In this document: piece after piece, positions 16,412 through 25,531 of the stretch
Layout of the letters: every line of letters begins with the position of its first letter
Numbering within the stretch: position 1 is the stretch's first letter
Assembly: GCA_026713305.1 (NCBI GenBank)
Contig: JAPOOS010000157.1
Span: forward strand, 1-35,882
Reading direction: 5' to 3'
DNA from: Paracoccaceae bacterium
Lineage (GTDB): Bacteria; Pseudomonadota; Alphaproteobacteria; Rhodobacterales; Rhodobacteraceae
Length of the DNA stretch: 35,882 nucleotides
Position numbers and translations under genes: made by a program
The notes under the pieces: generated by a model
Database searches by the model: none
What the model saw: only the letters and a program-made list of their open reading frames with translations
Told to the model about the DNA's origin: nothing

Positions 16412-17515
16412 ATGTTTGACCTTTCAGAGGAACAGGAAGCCAGGGCAAAGAGACTCCACAAGGACTGCTTGGTCGTTGATTCCACGGAACTGATTCACAT
16501 GGCCACCAAGGAGCGCTGGTTCCACCAGGCTCGCGAGGGTGGTGTCGATGTGGCGTGGATCACGGTAGGCGGAAACTCCGGCATCTCCGAAACCATACGT
16601 GCCGCCGCAAACGTGCTTCGATTCATCGAAGCGCACAGCGACGTGGCGGTCCAGGTGCGGAGTGCCGGGGAGATGCTTCAAGCCAAGAAGGAAGGCAAAC
16701 TGGGCATCATGCTTGCCACACAGGACGCTGCCTGCCTTGATGGAGACTTTGCCTTCCTGACCGTCATGCATCGCCTCGGATACCGCGTAATGGGCCTGAC
16801 ATACTCCGAGAGCAACATGCTTGGCGACGGTTGCGGCGAACGGACGCGCGAGATTCGCGGCTTGAGCTACTTCGGCGTCGACGTCGTGAAGGAAATGAAC
16901 CGATTGGGCATCATGATCGATCTTGCCCATTGCGGAGACGCCACCACCATGGAGGCAATCAGCCTGTCGACGCTGCCTTGCGTGTTCACGCATGCCAACG
17001 TGCGGGCGATCGCCAGCACGTCGAGGAACAAGACCGACGAACAGATCAAGGCCATGGCCGCTACGGGAGGCGTCATGGGCATAACCGGTCTGCCAAAGAT
17101 GGTGAACGACGATTTGTATGCGGCAGACCTGGACGGCATACTGGATCACATCGACTATGTTGTGGATCTGGTGGGCGTGGACCATGTTGGCTACGGCGGG
17201 GACAACACCGATTCGGTGGAGCGGGTGGCGCTCGGCGAAATGTTGCCTGGCCACGGCACGAGCACCACCACATCCATGAAGAAGGCAACCCCGACGACCG
17301 GCGCCGGCTGGGCCTACTGGCGCATCAAGCGCCCGGACATGCTGGGCACAATCGAGGAACGCGACACGGTGCCATATGCAAAGGGGCTGGAGAACCTCTC
17401 CATGCTACCAAACCTTACCCGCGGCCTCGTTGCCCGCGGCTACAACGATGAGAGCATTTCCAAGATCCTTGGAGGAAATTGGATGCGAGTACTTGAACAA
17501 GGGAGGAATTCATGA
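16412..17515 (+). CDS. Peptidase M19 (membrane/renal dipeptidase)-like protein with altered metal site
   Basis: A 367-residue TIM-barrel protein of the M19 dipeptidase/amidohydrolase group. The backbone is clear: VVDSTEL (22-27), GIMLATQDA (99-106), LGYRVMGLTYSESNMLGDG (122-140), IDLAHCGD with His173, FTHANVRAI with His194, and DHVGYGGDNTD with Asp264. In active M19 enzymes the first motif is DGHND, with HxD as metal ligands, and the second carries a bridging Glu. Here the HxD is replaced (Asp23-Ser-Thr-Glu) and the Glu appears as Gln104, while both later His and the Asp remain. The protein may bind one metal or act on a non-peptide substrate. It has no signal peptide, so it is probably cytoplasmic. 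It leads the importer operon, and its stop overlaps the next start (ATGA). Confidence 0.82.
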   Translation: MFDLSEEQEARAKRLHKDCLVVDSTELIHMATKERWFHQAREGGVDVAWITVGGNSGISETIRAAANVLRFIEAHSDVAVQVRSAGEMLQAKKEGKLGIMLATQDAACLDGDFAFLTVMHRLGYRVMGLTYSESNMLGDGCGERTREIRGLSYFGVDVVKEMNRLGIMIDLAHCGDATTMEAISLSTLPCVFTHANVRAIASTSRNKTDEQIKAMAATGGVMGITGLPKMVNDDLYAADLDGILDHIDYVVDLVGVDHVGYGGDNTDSVERVALGEMLPGHGTSTTTSMKKATPTTGAGWAYWRIKRPDMLGTIEERDTVPYAKGLENLSMLPNLTRGLVARGYNDESISKILGGNWMRVLEQGRNS

Positions 17516-19131
17516 ATCTAGAAACAGGCAACCCGACACTGCGATTCGGACACCGAATCGCCGCCGCCTCGACGGCAATCGCCGTAGCCGCAATGATGGC
17601 CCTGCCAGCGGCGGCGCCGGCGCAGGAACAAGGCGGAACGTTCATCAAGGCCATTGAAAACGAGCCTGCGACGCTGGACTACCTGTTCGGCAAGGACTTT
17701 GGCGCGCTGACGGTTTCGACAAACATCTACAACACGCTGATGCAGTTGGACTACGACTTTCAGCCGCATCCGGAACTGGCGGAAAGCTGGGAGATCTCCG
17801 ACGACGGTCTGGTCTACACCTTCCAGATGCGCCAGGACATTCAGTGGCACGACGGAACGCCGTTCACGGCTCACGACGTGGAGTTCTCGTTCAGGGAAAT
17901 GACCTGCCAGTCGCACAACCGCGCCAAGACCTGGTGTCCCCGAGTTGAGAGTTTCTCAACCGATGGCGACCACACTTTCATAATCACCATGAAGGAGCCC
18001 TTCGCTCCGCTGCTGACAATCCTGTCGGACTACAACTCCGGCACGCTGGTGCGTCCGAAGCATGTGTTCGAGGGCGCTGTCGACAAGGACAATCCGCAAC
18101 TGCTGGCGCCGGTGGTCGGAACTGGCCCGTTCAAGTTCAGCAAGTGGGTGCAGGGCAGTCACATCGAACTCGTGCGCAACGAGAACTACTTCAAGGAAGG
18201 CCTGCCCTACCTCGACCGCGTTGTCATACAGTTCCTGCCCGACGAAGCCGGCCGCCTGGCGGCGCTGGAGAGTGGCGACATTGACATGCTCCACTCCTAC
18301 ATACTGCCCTACGAACGCGTGAAGCAGTTCCAGTCCGACCCGCGGTTCCAGATCATCGAGCATGGCAATGAAGCCACCGGCACGAACGAAAACCTGCTGA
18401 TGAACCACGACAACGAGTATCTGCAGCACAAGGCCGTGCGTCAGGCAATCGCCCACGCGCTCAACAAGCACGACATCGCAGAAGCGGCAATGTTCGGCGC
18501 CAGCAAGGCTGCGCACGCGCATATCCACAGCGGCGTCAAATGGGTGTACTTCCCGGAATACGACCATCCGTACGACCCCGACATGGCCAACGCAATGCTC
18601 GACGAAGCGGGCTTCCCGCGTGACGAAGACGGCAACCGGTTCAGTCTGCGCCTTTACTGGGCGTTTGGCCGCGCATTTGAAGGCCGCGCCGCCGAGGTCG
18701 TTCGCAGCAACCTGAGGGATGTCGGGATCAACGTCGAAATCCAGTCCTACGATCGACCCTCGTTCATCGAGAACGTGTTCACGAAGCGCGACTTCGACAT
18801 GGCTCACCAGCTGTTCACGACTTCGCCCGACCCCACGCTGTCCGTGGTGCACAGGTACAAGTCGACCAACGTCGGAATGGCCTTTGCCAATGCCGCAGGC
18901 TGGGTTAACGAGGACTACGACCACCTTACGGACATAGAGGTCTCCATCACCGACGTCGCCGAGCGGGCTGCCGTCTGGAAGCAGATCCAGGAGATTCTGA
19001 TGGACGAGCTGCCCGGGTATCCGCTGTTCGGCATGCCCAACATGCAGTTGGTTCGGTCGGGCTTCGAAGACGTGATCACCGGGCCAATTGGCTACAACGG
19101 AATGCTCGACATGGCCTACCAGGTGCAATAG
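17512..19131 (+). CDS. ABC transporter solute-binding protein, family 5 (peptide/nickel/opine type)
   Basis: Periplasmic receptor of the importer encoded by the following genes. The 539-residue protein has an export signal, with a basic start, a hydrophobic stretch IAVAAMMALPAAAPA (about residues 23-38) and likely cleavage near AQ-EQGG. The mature part shows family-5 landmarks: LDYLFG, LAESWEISDDGLVYTFQMRQDIQWHDGTPFTAHDVEFSF (about 83-125), ELVRNENYFKEGLPYLDRVVIQF, and the VRQAIAHALNK helix. The family binds peptides, but also opines, nickel and other solutes, so the ligand is open. It overlaps the M19-like gene by 4 bases. The permease gene follows 23 bases after the stop. Confidence 0.93.
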   Translation: MNLETGNPTLRFGHRIAAASTAIAVAAMMALPAAAPAQEQGGTFIKAIENEPATLDYLFGKDFGALTVSTNIYNTLMQLDYDFQPHPELAESWEISDDGLVYTFQMRQDIQWHDGTPFTAHDVEFSFREMTCQSHNRAKTWCPRVESFSTDGDHTFIITMKEPFAPLLTILSDYNSGTLVRPKHVFEGAVDKDNPQLLAPVVGTGPFKFSKWVQGSHIELVRNENYFKEGLPYLDRVVIQFLPDEAGRLAALESGDIDMLHSYILPYERVKQFQSDPRFQIIEHGNEATGTNENLLMNHDNEYLQHKAVRQAIAHALNKHDIAEAAMFGASKAAHAHIHSGVKWVYFPEYDHPYDPDMANAMLDEAGFPRDEDGNRFSLRLYWAFGRAFEGRAAEVVRSNLRDVGINVEIQSYDRPSFIENVFTKRDFDMAHQLFTTSPDPTLSVVHRYKSTNVGMAFANAAGWVNEDYDHLTDIEVSITDVAERAAVWKQIQEILMDELPGYPLFGMPNMQLVRSGFEDVITGPIGYNGMLDMAYQVQ

Positions 19132-19154
19132 CCGTCATCCAAGGATGATTGCCG

Positions 19155-20126
19155 ATGCGCCTTAGGCGGTATGTAATGGGGCGGCTGCTGCAAGCCGTCC
19201 CATTGATCTTTGTGGTGATGACGGTCAACTTCATCCTGATTCACTCGGCCCCCGGCGATCCCATTCACCTGCTGATTGGCGAAGGTTCCGCCAGCGAAGA
19301 GCTGATTGAACAGACGCGTGCCGAGTTTGGGCTGGACAGGCCGGTGCATGTGCAGTTCTTCAGCTACGTGGGCAACGTGCTCCAACTGAATCTCGGCTAC
19401 TCGCTTCGGTACCGTCAGGACGTGTTCGACCTTATATTGAGCCGGCTGCCGGCAAGCCTGCTGCTGATGGGCACCGCCTTCATCCTGAGCAGCGCGGCGG
19501 GAATACTGCTGGGCCTGTATGCCGGGACGCGCAAGGATTCGCTTGCCGACCGCGCTTCGGTCGTGCTTTCGATTCTCGGCTACTCAATGCCCGTGTTCTT
19601 TCTGGGCCTGCTTCTCCTCACGGTGTTTTCGCTCAAGCTTGGATGGTTTCCGGCACAGGGAATGTACAACATTCGCAACCCGCAGGAGGGATGGGGACTG
19701 GTGAAGGATGTCGCACACCACCTGGTGCTGCCGGTCCTGACCTACAGCGCCTTCCAGCTGGCCCTGATATTCCGCGTCACCCGCGTGAAAATGCAGGTGG
19801 TCATGAAAGAAGACTACATCACGACTGCCCGCGCAAAGGGTGTCGGCGAGAGGCAGGTCGTGTTCCGGCATGCCGTTCCAAACACGCTGCTGCCGATCGT
19901 GACCGTGCTCGGGCTGAATCTGGAATGGCTGCTGGCAGGGTCGGTGCTGACCGAAACCGTGTTTGCCTGGCCAGGACTGGGCAGGCTCATGTTCGATGCC
20001 GTGTCGGCGCGTGACTTTCCCCTGCTGATGGGCCTGTTCGTCGTGATTTCCTCGTTTGTTATCGTCGTGAATCTCGTTACCGACGTGGTGTATCGGCTGA
20101 TCGACCCGCGTGTCAGATTCGGTTGA
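19155..20126 (+). CDS. ABC transporter permease, DppB/OppB type
   Basis: Inner-membrane subunit of the importer. The protein (323 residues from ATG 19155) has about six membrane segments, starting with MGRLLQAVPLIFVVMTVNFILI, and the periplasmic HSAPGDP element usual in DppB. The cytoplasmic EAA loop that docks to the ATPases is EDYITTARAKGVGERQVVFRHAVPNTLLPI (about 215-245). AAGGA lies about 10 bases before the ATG at 19155; a TTG two codons earlier is less likely. It forms a heterodimer with the DppC-type permease downstream. Confidence 0.93.
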   Translation: MRLRRYVMGRLLQAVPLIFVVMTVNFILIHSAPGDPIHLLIGEGSASEELIEQTRAEFGLDRPVHVQFFSYVGNVLQLNLGYSLRYRQDVFDLILSRLPASLLLMGTAFILSSAAGILLGLYAGTRKDSLADRASVVLSILGYSMPVFFLGLLLLTVFSLKLGWFPAQGMYNIRNPQEGWGLVKDVAHHLVLPVLTYSAFQLALIFRVTRVKMQVVMKEDYITTARAKGVGERQVVFRHAVPNTLLPIVTVLGLNLEWLLAGSVLTETVFAWPGLGRLMFDAVSARDFPLLMGLFVVISSFVIVVNLVTDVVYRLIDPRVRFG

Positions 20127-20190
20127 CGCATGCCGGTTGACCGCGAGCCTTCGGGGCCGGAGGTCGTTGCGATGACCCGTCGCCTCGACG

Positions 20191-21039
20191 ATGGATGTGC
20201 CGCCGATGGATAGTCACTGGCGTCTTTACTTCAGCAACTGGGCATCCACTCTGGGTTTGGCGGTCCTCGTGTTTCTTGTGGTTGTTGCGGTTCTTGGGCC
20301 TGCGCTGGCGCCGCATGATCCCGAGGGCATCGGCATTTCATCGCGCGGATTGCCGCCAAGCGGCGAGAACTGGCTCGGCACGGACGAGCTCGGCCGCGAC
20401 GTGTTCAGCCGCTCCGTCTCCGGCTTGCGTGTGTCACTGCTCGTTGGCGTTGTGGCGGCAGCTGCCTCGACGCTCGTCGGCATCGTGGTTGGCAGCCTTG
20501 CCGGCTACTTTGGAGGCGTGTTTGACCATGCACTGATGCGCGTGACGGAGGTCTTCCAGGTCATACCGCAGTTTTTCCTGGCGGTTGTGCTGGTTGCCCT
20601 GTTCAGCGCCAGCGTGTTCAACATCATATTTGCCATTGCCATATTGACCTGGCCGATCGTCGCTCGCCTGACCAGATCGGAGTTCCTGACGCTCAAGTCG
20701 CGCCAGTACGTCGATGCAGCCCGCCTGAGCGGCGCCAGCGACGCAAGAGTCATATTCCTTGAAATACTGCCGAATGCCATGGGCCCGATCATCGTGAGCG
20801 GCACATTGCTGGTTGGACGCGCCATGCTGACAGAAGCGGGCCTCAGCTTTCTTGGACTTGGCGACCCAAGCCGGGTCAGTCTTGGCGTAATGCTCTATCA
20901 GTCCCGCCCTTTCATCCAGTTCGCATGGTGGGCAGCGCTGTTTCCGGGCCTGCTGATATTTTTGGCCGTGCTCAGCACCAACTTGGTGGGAGACGGGCTC
21001 AACGACGTGATCAATCCTCAAGTTGTCGAGGAACGCTAG
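20191..21039 (+). CDS. ABC transporter permease, DppC/OppC type
   Basis: Second inner-membrane subunit of the importer. The 282-residue protein has an N-terminal membrane helix (about 15-35), the LAPHDP and NWLGTDELGRDVFSRSVSGLRVSL elements characteristic of DppC, four or five further helices, and the EAA docking loop SRQYVDAARLSGASDARVIFLEILPNAMGPI (about residues 170-200). It follows the DppB gene by 64 bases. The ATG at 20191 is used; a second ATG five codons later is possible. No defect is seen. Confidence 0.93.
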   Translation: MDVPPMDSHWRLYFSNWASTLGLAVLVFLVVVAVLGPALAPHDPEGIGISSRGLPPSGENWLGTDELGRDVFSRSVSGLRVSLLVGVVAAAASTLVGIVVGSLAGYFGGVFDHALMRVTEVFQVIPQFFLAVVLVALFSASVFNIIFAIAILTWPIVARLTRSEFLTLKSRQYVDAARLSGASDARVIFLEILPNAMGPIIVSGTLLVGRAMLTEAGLSFLGLGDPSRVSLGVMLYQSRPFIQFAWWAALFPGLLIFLAVLSTNLVGDGLNDVINPQVVEER

Positions 21040-21087
21040 ACCATGGCTCGCTCACCTGTCGGGCCTGTTTGATGTGGAGGAAGTCGA

Positions 21088-22482
21088 ATGACACATGAAG
21101 AACGCCTGGTGCGCTACACGGCGCAGCTGCGGTGGGAGGACATACCCGATTCGGCGCGTGAGGCAGTCTCGACACTGCTGATCGACACGGCCGGCGTCAC
21201 TCTTGCAGCTCTCAAGAGTCAGGAATGCAACAATTTGATCAAACGACATCAAGCCTGGGGCGGCGCCGAGGAAAGCTCCGTCGCCGGCAGCGCCAGGCGC
21301 ATGCCTGCGTCGTCCGCCGCCTTCCTCGGCGGTGTCATGGCGCACTGGTGGGAATGGGACGACACCCATGACACCGCGGCAGTGCACGCCAGCGCCGTCA
21401 TATTTCCGACTCTCCTGGCAGTCGCCGAGGCTGCAGGACTGGACGAAGGCGCCGAGGCCGGGCGCGAGTTCGTGGCCGCCAGCGTCATTGCCTTTGACAT
21501 TGCCTGCCAGATCGGCGCTTCGCTCAATGCGCACTATCACTACGGCGTGATGGCAACCGGCGTCCCGGCACATGTCGGCGCTGCAGCCGGAGCCGCACGC
21601 CTGCTGAACATGGACGAGGCCGGCATCATGTCGGCAATGGGCATCGCCGCACAGCAGGCGGGACTGAGCCGGCAACCGCTGGCCGACCGGGTGAACGGAA
21701 AGAACATCCTGTGCGGCATTTCGGCAGGCCAGGCGGTGCAGAGCGTGTACAGCGCCGCCGACGGCATCAAGGGTTCGGACAACTTCCTGACGGGAGTCTA
21801 TGGACTCAACAACCTGTTCGCCGACGGCAATGCCAATCTCGAGGCGGGTCTGTCCAACCTTGGCAGGAAGTTCAGCGTGTCCGAAACCAGCATCAAGCCT
21901 TATCCTAGCTGTCGGTCGACGCATCCCGGCCTCGATCTGACGTTTGACATGATGGCCGAGGACCCGGAGCTTGCCGGTCAGGTCGAGAGTGTGGAAGTCA
22001 GAACTTCCCAGATCGTCTACGACCTCTGCGGCAGGCCATTCGAGGCAGGAGACGATCCGAGGGTCGCCGCCCAGTTCAGCATTCCGTATACGCAGTCGGT
22101 TGCCCTGACACGTGGCACACTCGCCCTCGACGACTTCATTCCGGCGAACATCACAAGCGACGAGGCGGTGCTCGCCAAGTCAAGAACCGTCACGGTCCGC
22201 CCTTGGGACAAGGTTGTCCCCGACGCCACCTGGTGGTGGCCGCATCGCGTTCGCCTGCACTTGAGAAACGGATCGGTGCGTGAACGCGACATTGAAGCTC
22301 TGCGAGGCTCGCTGGCTCGACCGTTCGAACGGGACGAACAGGTGGCCAAGCTGCTCGAGGCCGGAAAGCACGCTCTTGCCCCAGCTGACCTTCATTGCAT
22401 GGATGAAGATGCCCGCAAGGTCGGCGAACGAGGCATTGCGCCTTTGACCCGTCACCTGCGCGCCGCCCAAAGCGCGCTTTGA
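21088..22482 (+). CDS. MmgE/PrpD family protein
   Basis: A 464-residue member of the MmgE/PrpD family, which includes 2-methylcitrate dehydratase, cis-aconitate decarboxylase and iminodisuccinate epimerase. All act on carboxylic acids at or near a C-C or C-N double bond. Family landmarks are LLIDTAGVTLAA (30-41), WWEWDDTHDTAAVHASAVIFPTLLA (about 87-111, the DD and His region of the active site), GYxxATGVP-like HYGVMATGVPAHVGAAAGAA, and KPYPSCRSTHPGLD (the 'K.y.sCr..h' block). GGAGGAAG lies just before the ATG. No methylcitrate synthase or lyase is nearby, so propionate degradation is unlikely. Its place within the importer operon suggests it processes the imported solute or a product of it. 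Confidence 0.9.
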   Translation: MTHEERLVRYTAQLRWEDIPDSAREAVSTLLIDTAGVTLAALKSQECNNLIKRHQAWGGAEESSVAGSARRMPASSAAFLGGVMAHWWEWDDTHDTAAVHASAVIFPTLLAVAEAAGLDEGAEAGREFVAASVIAFDIACQIGASLNAHYHYGVMATGVPAHVGAAAGAARLLNMDEAGIMSAMGIAAQQAGLSRQPLADRVNGKNILCGISAGQAVQSVYSAADGIKGSDNFLTGVYGLNNLFADGNANLEAGLSNLGRKFSVSETSIKPYPSCRSTHPGLDLTFDMMAEDPELAGQVESVEVRTSQIVYDLCGRPFEAGDDPRVAAQFSIPYTQSVALTRGTLALDDFIPANITSDEAVLAKSRTVTVRPWDKVVPDATWWWPHRVRLHLRNGSVRERDIEALRGSLARPFERDEQVAKLLEAGKHALAPADLHCMDEDARKVGERGIAPLTRHLRAAQSAL

Positions 22483-22518
22483 AACACCGGATTCCAAAAA
22501 AAGGATTGGATTGAAGAA

Positions 22519-23331
22519 ATGGGAACAACAGACCAGAAACTTGCCTTCAGCAACATACCGTTCACCAGCAAACCCAGACCGAAGCCGCGCTCCTGCGGCA
22601 TCAGCGAGATATGCGACTGGGGCATTCCCCACGGGCAGTTGAAGGACTACCTCGACCACACCGGCGAATTTGTCGATGTCGCCAAGATCGTGCTTGGCTT
22701 TGCCGGGCTCTATCCGCTTGAGAAGCTCCAGGAAAAGATCGCCATCTACCACAGCGCCGACGTCAAGACTCAGCCGGGCGGCATTTACTTCGAATACGCA
22801 GCCGCCATGAACAAGGTCGACGAGTATCTGGATCATTGTCATGAAGCCGGCTTCGACTACGTCGAGGTTTCGGACAGCCGCAGCGACTGGACGCGCGAGG
22901 AGAAGCGCGCCCATGTCAAGAGCGTGGTTGACGCCGGATTGGCCGTGATCCCGGAATCCGGAGGCGGCATTCAGCATTCGATTCAGGAGATTGTCGACGA
23001 CGTGAAGGCCTCCATGGACCTTGGCGCCTGGAAGGTAACGGTGGACACAGCCGAGATCAGATCTCCCGGCGGCGAGATTCGTCGGGACCTCTTCGACGCC
23101 CTGCTCGCCGAAGTGGCCATGGAGGACTTGATTTTCGAGGTTTGGGCCATTCCCATCTGGGGCGGAAAGACACATCAGATCCGCGAAACGGAGTTGTGGC
23201 TGATCAAGGAATTCGGTCCCGACGTCAACATCGCCAACTTGATGTTCGACTGGGTGTTTCCCTTGGAGGCGCTTCGGCGCGGCCTCGGCATCAACATCAA
23301 CTCCAAGACCGGAGGCATGGACTATCAGTAG
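22519..23331 (+). CDS. Phosphosulfolactate synthase (ComA) family protein, divergent
   Basis: The 270-residue protein follows the ComA fold (known members add sulfite to phosphoenolpyruvate): HTGEFVDVAKIVLGFAGLYPLEKLQEKIAIY (47-77), VKTQPGGIYFEYA (82-94), GFDYVEVSDS (111-120), VIPESGG (143-149), DLIFEVWA, and the C-terminal VNIANLMFDWVFPLEALRRGLG. Length is close to the usual 250. Some positions differ from archaeal ComA: the 'EVGKK' loop reads ESGGG (146-150), and EISDG reads EVSDS. The substrate may therefore not be sulfite plus phosphoenolpyruvate. No other coenzyme M genes are present. Embedding between an MmgE/PrpD gene and importer ATPases suggests a catabolic rather than a cofactor role. 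The plant heat-tolerance protein HSA32 shows the fold can serve other functions. Confidence 0.82.
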   Translation: MGTTDQKLAFSNIPFTSKPRPKPRSCGISEICDWGIPHGQLKDYLDHTGEFVDVAKIVLGFAGLYPLEKLQEKIAIYHSADVKTQPGGIYFEYAAAMNKVDEYLDHCHEAGFDYVEVSDSRSDWTREEKRAHVKSVVDAGLAVIPESGGGIQHSIQEIVDDVKASMDLGAWKVTVDTAEIRSPGGEIRRDLFDALLAEVAMEDLIFEVWAIPIWGGKTHQIRETELWLIKEFGPDVNIANLMFDWVFPLEALRRGLGININSKTGGMDYQ

Positions 23332-23466
23332 CGACGACGCCAAGTCGACGAGCCCGTGCCGGACCGTTGCAGGCTTGCAGCGCCGTTGGACCGTCATGCG
23401 TTGCCAGGGTGACCTTCAGGCGCTTCGGCGCCTCGGGTCGCCTGAACCTGGCCGGGAATTGCTGCC

Positions 23467-24429
23467 TTGGATGAACTGATCCAGGTCGATGGCCTGAGCA
23501 CGCACTACCTGAGCGGTGGCCGAACGGTGCGGGCCGTCGACAACGTGTCCCTGGGAATTCGCCGCGGAGAGGCTGTTGCGCTGGTCGGTGAATCCGGTTC
23601 CGGCAAGAGTACCGTTGCAATGTCAATGATGCGGCTTGTGACCGAGCCGGGCCGCATTGTCGGCGGCAAGGTTCTGTTTGACGGACGAGATGTGCTGTCG
23701 CTGAGCGACGCCGAGTTGCTCCGCATTCGCGGCGGCGAAATGAGCATGGTGTTTCAGGAGCCCATGACCTATCTCAATCCGCTCATTCGCATTGGCGAAC
23801 AAATTGCGGAGGCCATTCGCATCCACAGGGGAAGCAACAGGGCGCTGGCACGCGAACAGGCAATCGAGACGCTTCAGATGGTGCAACTGCCAAATCCGGA
23901 AATTGTTGTGGACTACTTTCCGCATCAATTGAGCGGAGGAATGCGCCAGCGTGTGCTGATCGCGATTGCAATCGCCTGTCGCCCAAGCTTGCTGATTGCC
24001 GACGAGCCAACCACCGCGCTGGACGTCACGATTCAGGCGCAGATCATGCAGTTGATGTGCAATCTGTGCAGCGAACTGGGAACTGCGTTGCTGCTGATCA
24101 CCCACAACCTCGGCCTCGTCGCGGAATATTGCGACCGAGTCTACGTCATGTATGCCGGCCAGATTGTCGAGGAGGCCAACATTTACGAGGCGTTTGGTGC
24201 GCCGAAGCATCCCTACACGGAGGCATTGCTGGATTGTTCGCTGATGTTCGACCGCAAGGCGACCGAGTTCAAGACAATCGAAGGACGCCCGCCCAGCCGG
24301 ATTCAAGTCCCCTCTGGCTGCCGGTTTCATCCGCGCTGCTCGCGGGTCATGTCCGAGTGTTCCAAGACCGCTCCGCCGATGTTCCGGCTGAACAACGGCG
24401 GCCGGGCCAGATGCCTGCTGCACGGATGA
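23467..24429 (+). CDS. ABC transporter ATP-binding protein, DppD/OppD type
   Basis: First of two ATPases energising the importer. The 320-residue protein has Walker [10 protein letters not shown] (41-49), the Q-loop [12 protein letters not shown], the ABC signature [16 protein letters not shown], Walker [13 protein letters not shown] and an H-loop in LLITHNLG. The C-terminal extension [16 protein letters not shown] carries the Cys-rich motif of the Opp/Dpp ATPases, which in relatives binds an Fe-S cluster. The start is TTG at 23467. No ATG or GTG occurs between it and an upstream in-frame stop at 23443-23445, and the domain begins directly after. A 135-base gap precedes it, the longest inside this operon. 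Confidence 0.93.
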   Translation: MDELIQVDGLSTHYLSGGRTVRAVDNVSLGIRRGEAVALVGESGSGKSTVAMSMMRLVTEPGRIVGGKVLFDGRDVLSLSDAELLRIRGGEMSMVFQEPMTYLNPLIRIGEQIAEAIRIHRGSNRALAREQAIETLQMVQLPNPEIVVDYFPHQLSGGMRQRVLIAIAIACRPSLLIADEPTTALDVTIQAQIMQLMCNLCSELGTALLLITHNLGLVAEYCDRVYVMYAGQIVEEANIYEAFGAPKHPYTEALLDCSLMFDRKATEFKTIEGRPPSRIQVPSGCRFHPRCSRVMSECSKTAPPMFRLNNGGRARCLLHG

Positions 24430-24435
24430 CCGAAG

Positions 24436-25467
24436 ATGCCTGAAGCCCTCATGGAGGTCAAGGACCTCAAGGTCCATTTCCCGGTTCAGGATGGCTGGGC
24501 TCGGCGTGACGGTCGGGTTGTCAGGGCTGTCGACGGCATCAGTCTTCGGCTGTACGCGGGCGAGGTGCTGGCGGTGGTAGGCGAAAGCGGCTGTGGCAAG
24601 ACGACGCTCGGCCGCACCGTTGCCGGGCTGGCGTCCCCAACCTCCGGAACAATTACTTTCCGGGGAAGGGATCTGCAACAGCTGTCAACTGCCGACCGCA
24701 AGGTTTTTCGCCGCCAGGTTCAAATGGTCTTTCAGGATCCCTATGATTCAATGAACCCGCGCAAGTCTGCGTTTCAAATGATTGCACAGCCTCTGAGCAT
24801 CAACGGCATTGTTCCCAAGTCCAAGCTTGTGGACGAGGTGCTTCGGCTGTTCGACAATGTTGGTCTGTCGCCGGGCAGGGCATATCTTGAACGAACGCGG
24901 CACCAGCTCAGCGGCGGCGAACGTCAACGCCTGTCCATCGCCAGATCGATTTCCGTGAACCCCTCCATAATCGTGGCAGACGAGCCCGTGTCAGCTCTGG
25001 ACATTTCGATTCAGGGACAGATTCTTGGCCTGATGCGCAAGCTTCAAATGGATTCGGGGATTTCCTACCTGTTCATTTCTCATGATCTCGCGGTCGTCAG
25101 GTCGTTGGCCGACCGCGTCATGATCGTCTATTTGGGACAGATTGCCGAGGAAGGATCAACCGACGATGTCTTCACAAATCCTCGCCATCCCTACACGCTG
25201 GCGCTTCTGGCCGCTCACCCAATTCCGGACCCAAAACTCAGCCGCAAGCGAATCAAGCTGATATTGACCGGCGACGTGCCCTCCCCCATCGATCCTCCGG
25301 CTGGCTGCCGCTTTCACACGCGTTGCCCAATTGCCGAGGGCATTTGCTCCTCCAAGGCTCCGGCAATGAAGTCGTTTGCGGACGGTCATCAAGTTGCCTG
25401 CCATTTTGCGGATCAAATCGAATCCAAGTCGAAGCAGATTGCAGCGGCGGCAGCCCTGGACCACTGA
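24436..25467 (+). CDS. ABC transporter ATP-binding protein, DppF/OppF type
   Basis: Second ATPase of the importer, 6 bases after the first. The 343-residue protein has Walker A GESGCGKTT (49-57), MVFQDPYDSMNPRKS (Q-loop with the DppF-type 'SLNPR' block), signature LSGGERQRLSIARSI, Walker B IIVADEPVSALD and H-loop LFISHDLAVV. It ends with the oligopeptide-ATPase motif PAGCRFHTRCPIAEGIC. All catalytic motifs are intact. It is the last gene of the plus-strand unit and converges on the methyltransferase gene, whose stop lies 64 bases further on. No clear terminator hairpin is visible between them. Confidence 0.94.
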   Translation: MPEALMEVKDLKVHFPVQDGWARRDGRVVRAVDGISLRLYAGEVLAVVGESGCGKTTLGRTVAGLASPTSGTITFRGRDLQQLSTADRKVFRRQVQMVFQDPYDSMNPRKSAFQMIAQPLSINGIVPKSKLVDEVLRLFDNVGLSPGRAYLERTRHQLSGGERQRLSIARSISVNPSIIVADEPVSALDISIQGQILGLMRKLQMDSGISYLFISHDLAVVRSLADRVMIVYLGQIAEEGSTDDVFTNPRHPYTLALLAAHPIPDPKLSRKRIKLILTGDVPSPIDPPAGCRFHTRCPIAEGICSSKAPAMKSFADGHQVACHFADQIESKSKQIAAAAALDH

Positions 25468-25531
25468 CAATCCGAATCCGGCGCTGCAAGCAGACATTCG
25501 CCGACTGCAATGGCCAGGCCTGAACCGCAAC

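Noticed and set aside
17956..19128. 390-codon minus-strand open frame, Val/His-rich
   Set aside because: It mirrors the solute-binding protein gene in the opposite frame and has no motif.
22180..23397. 405-codon minus-strand open frame
   Set aside because: It spans two well-supported plus-strand genes (PrpD and ComA-like) and is a shadow frame.
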